The notes under the pieces: generated by a model
What the model was told of the DNA's origin: nothing
Database searches by the model: none
What the model saw: only the letters and a program-made list of their open reading frames with translations
Position numbers and translations under genes: made by a program
Assembly (NCBI RefSeq): GCF_002770725.1
Contig: NZ_NQVN01000001.1
Location: 434,001-498,000 of the forward strand
Direction of reading: 5' to 3'
DNA: 64,000 nucleotides
Source: Pleomorphomonas carboxyditropha
GTDB lineage: Bacteria > Pseudomonadota > Alphaproteobacteria > Rhizobiales > Pleomorphomonadaceae
In this document: piece after piece, positions 44,626 to 53,218 of the stretch
How positions within the stretch are numbered: position 1 is the first letter of the stretch
Layout of the letters: each line of letters opens with the position of its first letter

Positions 44626-46097
44626 GCGTTTTCCTGGTTGAGGATGCGCACCGGCGTCAGCATGAGTATGTAGAGGTCGAACAGCACCGACCAGTTCTCG
44701 ATGTAATAGAGGTCGTGCTCGACGCGCGCCTGGATCTTGTCAGGCGTGTCGACCTCGCCGCGCCAGCCGTTGATCTGCGCCCAGCCGGTGACGCCGGGCT
44801 TGACCTTGTGGCGGGCGAAATAGCCATCCACCACCTCTTCCCAGAGCTTTTGCTCGGTATGGGCGTTGACGGCGTGCGGCCGCGGGCCGACCAGCGACAG
44901 GTCGCCCTTCAGCACGTTGATGAGCTGCGGCAGCTCGTCGATCGACGTCCTGCGGATGAAGCGGCCGACCGGCGTCACGCGCGGATCGCCGCGCGTCACC
45001 ACCTTCTCCGCCCTGATGTCCGTCTGGTCGGCGTACATCGAGCGGAACTTCATCACCGAGATCACCTCGTTGTTGAAGCCGTAGCGCGGCTGGCGGAACA
45101 GGATCGGCCCCTTGGAGGTCGTCCTGACGGCGATGGCCGCGCCGAGCATCACCGGCGACAACGCCACGATGGCGAGGGCGGCGAAGACCACGTCGAAGAT
45201 CCGCTTCGACACCTGCGACCAGCCGGTGATCGGCCGGTCGAACAGGTCGAGGAACGGCACGTGGCCGATATAGGAATAGGAGCGCGGCCGCAGGCGCAAC
45301 TTGCTCGAATGGGCGGACAGGCGGATGTCGACCGGCAGCACCCAGAGCTTCTTCAATAGTTGCAGGATGCGCACCTCGGCGGTCGGCGGCAGCGCGACGA
45401 TGACCAGGTCGACGGCGGCGAGGCGGGCGAACTCCACGAGATCGGAGGTATTGCCGAGCTTGGGGAAGCCGCGCTGGTTCTCCGGGCTGCGATCGTCGTT
45501 GCGGTCGTCGAAGATGCCGAGGATGGCCAGCTCGTTGCCGCCGGTCTCCTCCAGCGCGGTGATCAGCGATTCGGCCATGGCGCCGCCGCCGAGAATGACG
45601 GCCCGCTTCTGCAGGCGGCCGGCCCGGGTGAGCCGGCGCGTCATCAGCGCCGTGGCGGCGGAGGAAAGGCCGAGCGTCATGACGCCCGCCACGTACCAGG
45701 CCGGGAACCACAGGCGGGCGACATCGGGCAGGCCGTCGCCGATGATGAGCAGCACCGAGACGAAGCCGAACACGCTCGACCAGGCGATCAGCAGCTTGGC
45801 GAAGCGCCGGGAGTGCCGGCGCAGCAGCGACAGGTCGTTGGCGCCGAGCAGTTGGGCGACCAGCAGCGTCAGGAAGGCGGCGCCGATGGGGACGGCCGCC
45901 GTCAGGCCGGCGAGCGACACCGAGAACAGCGGCAGCAGGCCGACACCGACGAGCGACAGGCAGAACCACTCGAAGGCGGCGGCGAGGCCGCTCACCAGCG
46001 AGGGGGCGATGGAGGCGTCGCCGTAGTTCCGGGCGACGGCCGCCGCCGCCGTCTTGAGGTGGGGAACAGGCCCGGAGGCCGGCTCGGTGACGCTCAT
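44619..46097 (-). CDS. Undecaprenyl-phosphate hexose-1-phosphate transferase (exopolysaccharide priming)
   Basis: A 492-residue polyprenol-phosphate hexose-1-phosphate transferase of the WcaJ/ExoY type that loads the first sugar on the lipid carrier. It has four N-terminal membrane helices, a nucleotide-binding CoA-like domain (RAVILGGGAMAESLITALEE), a fifth hydrophobic segment, and the catalytic bacterial sugar-transferase domain with KRIFDVVFAALAIVALSP, MKFRSMYAD, TRGDPRVTPVGRFIRRTSID and VGPRPHA. The C-terminus NQENAY is typical. Other export genes lie 6-8 kb away across an oxidoreductase block. Confidence 0.92.
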   Translation of the reverse strand: MSVTEPASGPVPHLKTAAAAVARNYGDASIAPSLVSGLAAAFEWFCLSLVGVGLLPLFSVSLAGLTAAVPIGAAFLTLLVAQLLGANDLSLLRRHSRRFAKLLIAWSSVFGFVSVLLIIGDGLPDVARLWFPAWYVAGVMTLGLSSAATALMTRRLTRAGRLQKRAVILGGGAMAESLITALEETGGNELAILGIFDDRNDDRSPENQRGFPKLGNTSDLVEFARLAAVDLVIVALPPTAEVRILQLLKKLWVLPVDIRLSAHSSKLRLRPRSYSYIGHVPFLDLFDRPITGWSQVSKRIFDVVFAALAIVALSPVMLGAAIAVRTTSKGPILFRQPRYGFNNEVISVMKFRSMYADQTDIRAEKVVTRGDPRVTPVGRFIRRTSIDELPQLINVLKGDLSLVGPRPHAVNAHTEQKLWEEVVDGYFARHKVKPGVTGWAQINGWRGEVDTPDKIQARVEHDLYYIENWSVLFDLYILMLTPVRILNQENAY

Positions 46098-46246
46098 GGC
46101 AATCCATCCCGAAGATCGAGGCGAAGGATGCCGCCATGATGGGCGGAAAGTCCTGAAGTGAAGTAAAATATCGGGAGGTCCGGCAGCTTATTCTTGCGCG
46201 GCCGTCGGCGCCGGGGGAGAGGAGCCTGAGCGCGAGGAGCGCAGGG

Positions 46247-47251
46247 TTACAACTGAACGGCTGTCCGGGTGGAGCGTCCGAGTTGCACGGCGCTGGTCAA
46301 ACGGAGCGCCTTCACGTCGCGCATGGGGGGAGCCCCGAACAGGCGGCGATATTCGCGATTGAACTGGGTTGCGCTTTCATAGCCGACACGCAGGGATGCA
46401 TTGCCGGCATCGAGCTCCTCGCTGAGCATGAGGCGGCGCGCTTCATGCAGGCGCAGATGCTTTTGAAACTGCAACGGGCTCATCGCCGTCAGAAGACGAA
46501 AATGATGGTGGAGCGTCGACACGCCCATCCCGGATGCTTCCGCCAATTCCTCGATGCGCAGCGGACGCGCGTAGTTGTCGCGCAGCCAGTTGATGGCGCA
46601 CGCGATGCGATTGCCCTGCGTTCCGAGGCGCACGATCTGCCGCAGGCGGGCGCCTGCCGGGCTTGTCAGCACCCGGTAGAGAAACTCGCGCTGGATGAGG
46701 TCGCCCAGAATCGGAATATCCTTGGGCGTATCGAGAAGCTCGATCAGGCGGGTCAAGGCACCGAACAAGGCGGCCGTCGCCGGTCCGGTCGCCATGCCGG
46801 TTCCTTCGGCGGCGGCATCGCGTTCCGCGAGATCCACGTCGGCGATCATCTGCTTTGCCGCGACGAGATCGAGCGTCAGCAGGATGGAGATATAGGGCTC
46901 CTCCGGGGTCGCCGCGAGGACCTGGGTGATCGTGGGCAGGTTGACCGCCGTCAGCAGGAAACGGGATTCGTCGTAGAGATAGGTCGCGTCGCCGAGGACG
47001 ACGCGCTTGCTCCCCTGGACGATCATCGAGAGGCTCGGCTCGTAGAGATACGAGCCGGGCGCGGACACGGACGTCCGGCGATTGAGGGTCAATCCGGGGA
47101 TCGATGTAACCAGATCATCGTGATCGTCGAGCAATCGGGCAATCATCCTTGCCAGCTCGCTCCGTAGAGGGGCGGTCTGAGCGCGCCGGTGGTCATCCTC
47201 TTCATTCGGCTGGAAAAGCATTTTTCGATATTTCCCGTTCGTCTTCACCAT
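46247..47251 (-). CDS. AraC-family regulator with AraC_N domain (YqhC-like)
   Basis: A 334-residue regulator. The N-terminal part has the AraC_N (PF06719) pattern: TSIPGLTLNRRTSVSAPGSYLYEPSLSMIVQGSKRV, then YDESRFLLTAVNLPTITQV. The C-terminal two helix-turn-helix units start at RPLRIEELAEASGMGVSTLHHHF and continue through VGYESATQFNREYRRLFG. YqhC of E. coli responds to aldehydes and activates reductases, and the divergent genes here are SDRs, so a similar role is plausible. An ATG ten codons in is an alternative start. Confidence 0.9.
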   Translation of the reverse strand: MVKTNGKYRKMLFQPNEEDDHRRAQTAPLRSELARMIARLLDDHDDLVTSIPGLTLNRRTSVSAPGSYLYEPSLSMIVQGSKRVVLGDATYLYDESRFLLTAVNLPTITQVLAATPEEPYISILLTLDLVAAKQMIADVDLAERDAAAEGTGMATGPATAALFGALTRLIELLDTPKDIPILGDLIQREFLYRVLTSPAGARLRQIVRLGTQGNRIACAINWLRDNYARPLRIEELAEASGMGVSTLHHHFRLLTAMSPLQFQKHLRLHEARRLMLSEELDAGNASLRVGYESATQFNREYRRLFGAPPMRDVKALRLTSAVQLGRSTRTAVQL

Positions 47252-47411
47252 ACCGAATGAACAGGTCGGGCTCTCCAGAATTCTCGCGGCCTCAGACGAT
47301 CAGGCAAAAACTCGGCAGGATCGAGCTAACGGCCGTTCTCCGCCGACGATACAAACCGAAGCATATCAGGACCGGTCGTCCATTTCGCGCCCATGCAGGA
47401 AAGAGGCCCCC

Positions 47412-48170
47412 ATGTTTGAGAAACTCGACAGGACCGTCGCGCTTGTCACAGGCGCATCCAGCGGCATCGGCCGGGCTTCGGCGCTTCGGCTTGCCAAGGC
47501 CGGCGCGTCCGTTGGGCTCGTCGCCCGTCGCGCCGGCAGGCTGGAGGCGCTTGCAACCGAAATCCGCGAAGCCGGCGGAGCCGCGCTGGCCATCGCCGCG
47601 GACATCACCTCGGCGCAGGAGGCTGCCGGTGTGGTCGCCCGCACCGTATCCGAACTCGGCGGGCTGGATACGCTGGTCAATGCGGCGGGTCTCATGCTCA
47701 ACGGCCCGTCCATCGAAAGCCCGCTCGACGAATGGGATCGCATGGTCGCCATCAACCTGTGCGGCCTGATGTATGTGACCAAGGCTGCTCTGCCGCATCT
47801 CGTCGAAGCCGCGGCCGGCAGCCCCCGCAGGGTGGCCGACGTCGTCAATATCTCGTCGGTCGCCGGCCGCTTCGCGGCATCGCAGGTCGCGATCTACAGC
47901 GCGACCAAGTTTGCCGTCACGGCGGCCACCGAAGCCTGGCGCCAGGAATTCGCCAAGCGCTCGGTGCGCTTCTCGGTGATCGAGCCGGGCGCGACCGCCA
48001 CCGAACTGTTCGAGCAGAAGGCCGGGCAATGGGAAGGCTTCACCAGCATGTTCGGCGAGGTCGAGCAGATGCATCCGGAAGACATCGCCGAAGCCGTGGC
48101 CTTCATCGTCACAAATCCCCGCCGTGTCGCCATCAACGAGATCGTCGTTCGTCCGACGGACCAGGCGTGA
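47412..48170 (+). CDS. Short-chain dehydrogenase/reductase
   Basis: A 252-residue classical SDR. The NAD(P) motif is TGASSGIGRAS (residues 13-23), with an Arg-rich ARRAGRLEAL favouring NADP; NAAGLMLNGP is a near-canonical NAG motif; the active-site Ser is in NISSVAGRF and the catalytic pair in YSATKFAVTAA. It is divergent from the YqhC-like regulator across 160 bases and followed by another SDR within 30 bases, so the two are likely cotranscribed. Substrate unknown. Confidence 0.9.
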   Translation: MFEKLDRTVALVTGASSGIGRASALRLAKAGASVGLVARRAGRLEALATEIREAGGAALAIAADITSAQEAAGVVARTVSELGGLDTLVNAAGLMLNGPSIESPLDEWDRMVAINLCGLMYVTKAALPHLVEAAAGSPRRVADVVNISSVAGRFAASQVAIYSATKFAVTAATEAWRQEFAKRSVRFSVIEPGATATELFEQKAGQWEGFTSMFGEVEQMHPEDIAEAVAFIVTNPRRVAINEIVVRPTDQA

Positions 48171-48199
48171 TGCGGTGCCGGGGATAAGACAGGGATATC

Positions 48200-48952
48200 A
48201 TGATCATGAGTATTGATGGAAAGGTCGCGCTGATCACCGGCGCATCGAGCGGCATCGGCGCCGCCACCGCTCTCAAGCTGGCCGCCGCCGGCGTGAAGGT
48301 CACCATCGCGGCGCGCCGGGCCGATCGGCTGGAGGCGCTGAAGACCGAAATCGTCGAAAAGGGCGGTGAAGCGCTGGCGCTCGAAATGGACGTGACCGAC
48401 ATGGCGTCGGTCGAGCACGGCGTGAAGAGGCTGATCGAGACTTACGGCTCGATCGACATTCTCTTCAACAATGCCGGCATCATGCCCGTTTCCGAGATCG
48501 ATCAGTTCAAGACCGGCGAATGGAATGCGATGGTCGACATCAACATCAAGGGCGTGCTGAACACGACGGCGGCCGTTCTGCCGCAGATGATCGAGCAGCA
48601 TTCGGGCCACGTCTTCAACACGTCGTCGATCGCCGGCCGCAAGGTGTTCGGTCCGGGCTTCGCCGTCTACTCCGCCACCAAATTCGCGGTTACCGCCTTC
48701 AGCGAAGGGCTGCGCATGGAGGTCGGCAGGAAACACAACATCCGCGTCACCTGCATCCAGCCCGGCGGGGTTACGACGGAACTGCCGGAGCAGACGACGG
48801 ACCCGGACAAGAGACGGCAGCTCGACGCCTACCGCAGCCAGGTCAGGTTCCTCGACTCCTCCGACATCGCCGACGCCGTCGTCTTTGCCGCGCAGGCGCC
48901 AGCCCATGTCAATGTTGCCGAACTCTTCATCCTGCCGATCGAGCAGGCGTGA
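48200..48952 (+). CDS. Short-chain dehydrogenase/reductase
   Basis: A 250-residue classical SDR, clearly paralogous to the preceding gene. Motifs: TGASSGIGAATALKLA, NNAGIMPVSEI, NTSSIAGRKVFGPGFAVYSATKFAVTAF (active-site Ser, Tyr and Lys). The LFNNAGIMP and later TDPDKRRQL segments resemble the YdfG-like NADP-dependent group. An ATG two codons downstream is possible. The tandem pair probably arose by duplication. Confidence 0.9.
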   Translation: MIMSIDGKVALITGASSGIGAATALKLAAAGVKVTIAARRADRLEALKTEIVEKGGEALALEMDVTDMASVEHGVKRLIETYGSIDILFNNAGIMPVSEIDQFKTGEWNAMVDINIKGVLNTTAAVLPQMIEQHSGHVFNTSSIAGRKVFGPGFAVYSATKFAVTAFSEGLRMEVGRKHNIRVTCIQPGGVTTELPEQTTDPDKRRQLDAYRSQVRFLDSSDIADAVVFAAQAPAHVNVAELFILPIEQA

Positions 48953-49005
48953 ACGGGACCGGAAACGGGAAAGACCACGACCGTCTGTTCACGCGGCGCC
49001 ATCAT

Positions 49006-49989
49006 CTAGGCGATGAGGCTCCCGCGTTCCGGGAGAGGTTTCTTGCGCTGCCAGCCGCAGGCTTCCCCGTCCGCAGCGGCCTTCTGGAAGCGCGATCTGT
49101 AGAGGCGCGGCGCTTCGCCGACCACGCGCTTGAAGGCATTGCTGAAGGCGCTCTCCGAGCCGTAGCCCAGCGAGTGCGCCACTTCGGCAATCGGCGTGTC
49201 CTCGTCGCGCAGGATCTTGGCGGCGAGATGCATGCGCCACTGGGCGACATAGGCCATCGGCGTCGTGCCGGAAACGGCCTTGAACGTATCGATGAACGCC
49301 GTGCGCGACATCGCGGCGGCGGTGGCCAGCGTATTGAGGTCGAACTGCCGCGACGGGTCGGCATGGACGAGGCTGAGGGCAGGGGCGAGGCGCTCGTCGG
49401 AAACCGCCCGCAGCAAGCCCGGCGGCGGCAAGGTGCTCGACAGGAGATGGGCTCGCATGATTTCGATGAACAGAAGCTGGCTCAGTTGCCCCATGGCCAG
49501 TGTCGTTCCCGGCTGGCCGGACCGACGCTCCTCCACGAGGCGGGCCAGCAACCAGCTCGATACCGACGCATGGGGAGACCCGGCGGGAACATGCACGAAC
49601 CGGGGATATATGCCGCCCATGAAGCCGGCAGCCTCCGGATCGAGCACGATGTGCCCGCCGAGGAGGGAAAACGCGCTGCCATCGCCGAGGCGGGCATGAC
49701 CATTCGATACCCCCGCGAAGGCCGCATGCGCGTCCGCCGCCTCGAGCGCCGGGTCGGAACATAGTGTGAAGGCGGTCTGGGTGATCAGGAAGACGTCGCC
49801 CTCGCCAAGGCGCAGCGGTGTCGTGTCGTCGATCAGCAGCCAGCATTCGCCCCTGGTGATGGCGAAGAACTTCAGCCGGTCCGGCGGCTGGAACCGCAAG
49901 GCCCACTCTCCACCGGCATCGATCCCACCCGAGACGATGGGACGCACGTTGGCAAAGTTCAGAACCTCGGACAGCGGATCGATGGTCAT
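49006..49989 (-). CDS. AraC-family regulator with cupin sensor (AraC_binding_2 type)
   Basis: A 327-residue regulator. The N-terminal cupin (MTIDPLSEVLNFANVRPIVSGGIDAGG, then FFAITRGECWLLIDD) is the Cupin_6 type found before oxidoreductase genes. The C-terminal helix-turn-helix pair runs from LATAAAMSRTAFIDTF to AEVAHSLGYGSESAFSNAFKR. The start gives MTIDPLSEVL, as in relatives; an upstream ATG (50034) would make a direct repeat part of the protein. The divergent gene is an aldo/keto reductase. Confidence 0.88.
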   Translation of the reverse strand: MTIDPLSEVLNFANVRPIVSGGIDAGGEWALRFQPPDRLKFFAITRGECWLLIDDTTPLRLGEGDVFLITQTAFTLCSDPALEAADAHAAFAGVSNGHARLGDGSAFSLLGGHIVLDPEAAGFMGGIYPRFVHVPAGSPHASVSSWLLARLVEERRSGQPGTTLAMGQLSQLLFIEIMRAHLLSSTLPPPGLLRAVSDERLAPALSLVHADPSRQFDLNTLATAAAMSRTAFIDTFKAVSGTTPMAYVAQWRMHLAAKILRDEDTPIAEVAHSLGYGSESAFSNAFKRVVGEAPRLYRSRFQKAAADGEACGWQRKKPLPERGSLIA

Positions 49990-49995
49990 TTTCGT

Positions 49996-50028
49996 ACTTT
50001 CACGCATGAAAAGCGCACTTTCAAGCAT
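49996..50028. promoter_or_regulatory. Direct repeat ACTTTCAxGCAT, candidate AraC-type operator
   Basis: ACTTTCACGCAT (49996-50007) and ACTTTCAAGCAT (50017-50028) differ at one base and start 21 bases apart, two helical turns, the geometry used by AraC-family dimers. They lie just upstream of the cupin-AraC gene start and in the divergent region before the aldo/keto reductase. Confidence 0.5.
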
Positions 50029-50187
50029 CAACAATCGGCGGCTTCCGAGCTAACGTCTCCTTCATGGGCTTGCGACCGCATCGGCTCGCCAGCCGGTGCC
50101 TGCCTCGCATTTTGCCTTCTTCCCCTGGTCGGCGCGTCATCATGTCCCTACCGGACCGGCCGGCGGGAACTACCCCGGGAGTTTGAT

Positions 50188-51273
50188 ATGCCACTCGATC
50201 ATTATGTGACGCTTGGCCGCTCTGGCCTGCGAGTCAGCCCGATGTGTCTCGGCGCAATGACCTTCGGGGAGGATCTGGGCTGGGGGTCCAGCGTCGAGGA
50301 GTCCCAGCGCATCATGGACCGCTTCGTCGAGCTGGGCGGCAATTTCATCGACACGGCCAATTTCTACACCAAGAGCCATTCCGAGAAGATCATCGGCGAT
50401 CATATCGGCCGCAACAAGTCCCGCCGCGACCGCCTGGTGCTGGCCACCAAATTCAGCGGCAATCTCTATCCCGGAGATCCCAACGGCGGCGGTTCGGGGC
50501 GCAAGGCGATTGTTTCCGCTTGCGACAATTCGCTGCGTCGTCTGCAGACCGACTATATCGACCTTTACTGGCTGCATAACTGGGACGTTCACACGCCGAT
50601 CGAGGAAACCATGGCCGCGCTGCAGGACCTCGTCGCCGCCGGCAAGGTTCGCTATATCGGCATATCCGACACCCCCGCCTGGAAGGTGGCGCAGGCCAAT
50701 ATGCTCGCCATGTTCCGCGGATGGTCGGCCTTCATAGGGCTGCAGATCGAATACTCGCTGATCGAGCGATCCGTCGAACAGGAACTGGTGCCGATGGCGC
50801 TCGAATTCGGGCTCGGCATCACGCCGTGGTCGCCGCTCAAGGGCGGTCTTCTGAGCGGCAAGTACACGCGGCACAACCGCGACAGCGTCAAGCCGGATCG
50901 CAGTAGCTTCGTGGAAGGCCATTTTTCCGAGAAGACCTACTCGATCATCGATGCGCTGGAAGCCATTTCAAAGGAGCATGAAACCACGCCGACCCGTGTC
51001 GCCCTGGCCTGGCTCGCCGGCAAGCCGGGCGTCTCCTCGATCATCATCGGCGCCCGCCGTATCGAGCAGCTCGAGGACAATCTCGCGGCGGCCAGCCTGA
51101 CGCTTCCCCCGGAAGCCATCGAGAAGCTCGAAACACTGACCAAGCCGGCATTCACCTTTCCCCAGAGCATGCAGCCCTGGTTCCCGGGCATCCATAATGG
51201 CGGAACCTGGGTCAACGGCCTTTTCTCCGAGCCGGCGCCGTTCGGTATCGGTCGTGGCGAGCAGCCATACTGA
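50188..51273 (+). CDS. Aldo/keto reductase
   Basis: A 361-residue NADPH-dependent reductase of the aldo/keto reductase fold. The N-terminal YVTLGRSGLRVSPMCLGAMTFGE is typical; catalytic residues are visible: Asp/Tyr in GNFIDTANFYTKSHSE, Lys in RLVLATKFSG and His in DLYWLHNWD. The C-terminus has the cofactor motif SSIIIGARRIEQLEDN. It follows GGGAG-type ribosome-binding sequence and is divergent from a cupin-AraC regulator likely to control it. A downstream SDR is probably in the same transcript. Confidence 0.93.
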   Translation: MPLDHYVTLGRSGLRVSPMCLGAMTFGEDLGWGSSVEESQRIMDRFVELGGNFIDTANFYTKSHSEKIIGDHIGRNKSRRDRLVLATKFSGNLYPGDPNGGGSGRKAIVSACDNSLRRLQTDYIDLYWLHNWDVHTPIEETMAALQDLVAAGKVRYIGISDTPAWKVAQANMLAMFRGWSAFIGLQIEYSLIERSVEQELVPMALEFGLGITPWSPLKGGLLSGKYTRHNRDSVKPDRSSFVEGHFSEKTYSIIDALEAISKEHETTPTRVALAWLAGKPGVSSIIIGARRIEQLEDNLAAASLTLPPEAIEKLETLTKPAFTFPQSMQPWFPGIHNGGTWVNGLFSEPAPFGIGRGEQPY

Positions 51274-51317
51274 ACGAAATTGCCGCCCGGGCGAGGCACG
51301 ACACGCAAGGAATACCC

Positions 51318-52310
51318 ATGCAAATCTCCCAGCACCCCGTCGGCTCGGGGTTCAATGCCGCCTCGACCACCGGGGATGTGCTCGACGGCATCGACCTGAG
51401 CGGCAGGACGGCCGTTGTGACCGGCGGATATTCCGGGCTCGGTTTGGAAACGGTGCGATCGCTCGCGGCCGCCGGAGCGCGGGTCGTCGTTCCGGCGCGG
51501 GACGTCGAACGAGCGAGACGGGCGATGGCGGCGGTGGATGCCGAGGTCTGGCCGATGGATCTCCTCAGCCCGGCAAGCATCGATGCCTTCGCCGAGCGGT
51601 TTCTCGCACGGGCTTCGTCTCTCGATCTGCTGGTCAACAATGCCGGCATCATGGCGCTGCCCGCATTGACGCTCGACGAGCGGGGCTATGAATATCAGTT
51701 CGCCACCAATCATCTCGGCCATTTCCAGCTCACCCTTGGCCTGCTGCCGGCTCTCCGGCGGGCGGGCGATGCGCGGGTGGTGTCGCTGACGTCCCTGGGG
51801 CACCGCTATTCCCCCGTCCACTTCGAGGACGTCAATTTCGCGCATCGCCAATACGGGCCCTGGCTCGCATATGGCCAATCGAAAACCGCCAATATCCTGT
51901 TCACCGTCGGTCTCGATGCCCGCGAGCGGTCCGGTGGCGTCAGCGCCTTCGCCGTCCACCCCGGATCGATCGCCGGAACCGGGCTTGAAAAGCATATTCC
52001 CACGCAGATGCTGATCGATGCCGGCGTTCTCGACAGCCAGGGCCGGCCGATCGTCGATCCATCCCGCAACCTGAAGACCGTGGCTCAGGGCGCGGCCACC
52101 ACGGTGTGGTGCGCGACCAGTCCCCGGCTTGCCGGGCTCGGCGGCGTCTACTGCGAAAACTGCGATATCGCGCCGATATCGACGTTTCAGCCGGGTTCCA
52201 CGACGATGGAGGATGCAATGCGCATAAGCGGCGTCATGCCCTATGCCGTCGATGCCGCCTCGGCCGACCGTCTATGGGCGCTGAGTGAAGAGATGATCGA
52301 GGAAAGATGA
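51318..52310 (+). CDS. Short-chain dehydrogenase/reductase (retinol dehydrogenase-like)
   Basis: A 330-residue, longer SDR similar to the retinol dehydrogenase/WW-domain oxidoreductase group. Motifs: VTGGYSGLGLETVRSLAAAG, VNNAGIMALP, and the NHLGHFQLTLGLLPALR strand; the active-site Ser is in VVSLTSLGHR and the catalytic Tyr/Lys in YGQSKTANILF. It lies 44 bases after the aldo/keto reductase. Substrate unknown; detoxification of carbonyls is a reasonable guess from neighbours only. Confidence 0.9.
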   Translation: MQISQHPVGSGFNAASTTGDVLDGIDLSGRTAVVTGGYSGLGLETVRSLAAAGARVVVPARDVERARRAMAAVDAEVWPMDLLSPASIDAFAERFLARASSLDLLVNNAGIMALPALTLDERGYEYQFATNHLGHFQLTLGLLPALRRAGDARVVSLTSLGHRYSPVHFEDVNFAHRQYGPWLAYGQSKTANILFTVGLDARERSGGVSAFAVHPGSIAGTGLEKHIPTQMLIDAGVLDSQGRPIVDPSRNLKTVAQGAATTVWCATSPRLAGLGGVYCENCDIAPISTFQPGSTTMEDAMRISGVMPYAVDAASADRLWALSEEMIEER

Positions 52311-52345
52311 TTGGGCATCAGGCCGATAAGCGAACGTCCCACCTA

Positions 52346-52382
52346 GAGTATTTCCGGCGAAACAGGTTCGCCGGAAATACTC
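52346..52382. repeat. Perfect 16-base inverted repeat
   Basis: GAGTATTTCCGGCGAA and its exact complement flank ACAGG. It begins 35 bases after the SDR stop, so it may also terminate that transcript, though no T tract follows. A palindromic element of the GCA/TGC family follows 17 bases later. Confidence 0.8.
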
Positions 52383-52399
52383 CATCTCTTTGATTAGAC

Positions 52400-52443
52400 G
52401 CAATTTCGGACGCAAAACCGGTTCCCGCTTTTGCTGAAATTGC
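52400..52443. repeat. Palindromic intergenic element, copy 3
   Basis: Arms GCAATTTC (52400-52407) and GAAATTGC (52436-52443) enclose a core with CAAAACCGGTTCCCGCTTT, related to the cores at 7975 and 8120. It ends one base before the stop codon of the Wza-like gene on the minus strand, much as copy 2 abuts the hydrolase stop. Confidence 0.65.
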
Positions 52444-52444
52444 T

Positions 52445-53014
52445 CTAAAACAACCGTTGCGCCACCTTCAATACGTCGCCCGGCCGGATCAGGGCGTTCG
52501 GCGGCAACGTGCCCTCGTAGGCTTTGCCGTTCAGCCGGCGCGATACCTCGATGCGATGCTCGTCGGCGCGCGAGGTGAAGCCGCCGGCGATGGCGACGGC
52601 CGTCTCGACGGTCATGGCGTTGACGTAGGTGTATTGGCCGGGGTTGCGCACCTCGCCCATGATGAAGAACGGGCGGTAGGTGTCGACCTCGACGGTGACG
52701 TCGGGATTGTTGAGGTAGCCCTTCTTGAGGCCACGGGTGAGGGCGCCGGCCACTTCCTGCGTGGTCAGGCCGCGCGCGGCGACGTTGCCGACGAGCGGAT
52801 AGGCGATGTAGCCCGCCTGATCGACGGAAAAGGTGCCGGACAGCGCCGCCTGCTCGAAGACGGTGACGCGCAGCTTGTCGCCGCTGTCGAGGCGGTAGGG
52901 GCCGTCGAGCTTGTCCGGCACGGGAGGGGGAGGGCCTGCCGGCTGCCGTCGGGGCAGGGTCGTGCAGGCGCCGAGGCCGAGCAGAGCCAGACCGAGAAAG
53001 GCGCGTCGCCGCAT
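52445..53014 (-). CDS. Polysaccharide export lipoprotein (Wza-like)
   Basis: A 189-residue outer-membrane-type export protein. The signal ends at a lipobox LGAC in LALLGLGACTTLP. The Poly_export domain begins YRLDSGDKLRVTVFEQAALSGTFSVDQAG, followed by a SLBB-like segment (FFIMGEVRNPGQYTYVNAMTVETAVAIAGG). It is shorter than E. coli Wza (about 380), as in rhizobial ExoF-like proteins. It is divergent from the Wzz-like gene. Confidence 0.9.
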   Translation of the reverse strand: MRRRAFLGLALLGLGACTTLPRRQPAGPPPPVPDKLDGPYRLDSGDKLRVTVFEQAALSGTFSVDQAGYIAYPLVGNVAARGLTTQEVAGALTRGLKKGYLNNPDVTVEVDTYRPFFIMGEVRNPGQYTYVNAMTVETAVAIAGGFTSRADEHRIEVSRRLNGKAYEGTLPPNALIRPGDVLKVAQRLF

Positions 53015-53218
53015 GCGAAAGTCCCCACGAAATCAGCGCGAATACGGTCAACGACCCTAGTCCGGCATGGTTAAGGAAAGGAAAACGCTGCTTAACAAGT
53101 CTTTATGAAATCTTGCCGCGGCCGGCGGAGTGTCCATGCCGGTAACAATTTCGGGATGTTTAACGGGCTGGTTACCATAGCCGCCCATGCTTTTCGCATG
53201 GAAAGGCAAGCTCGGCCC

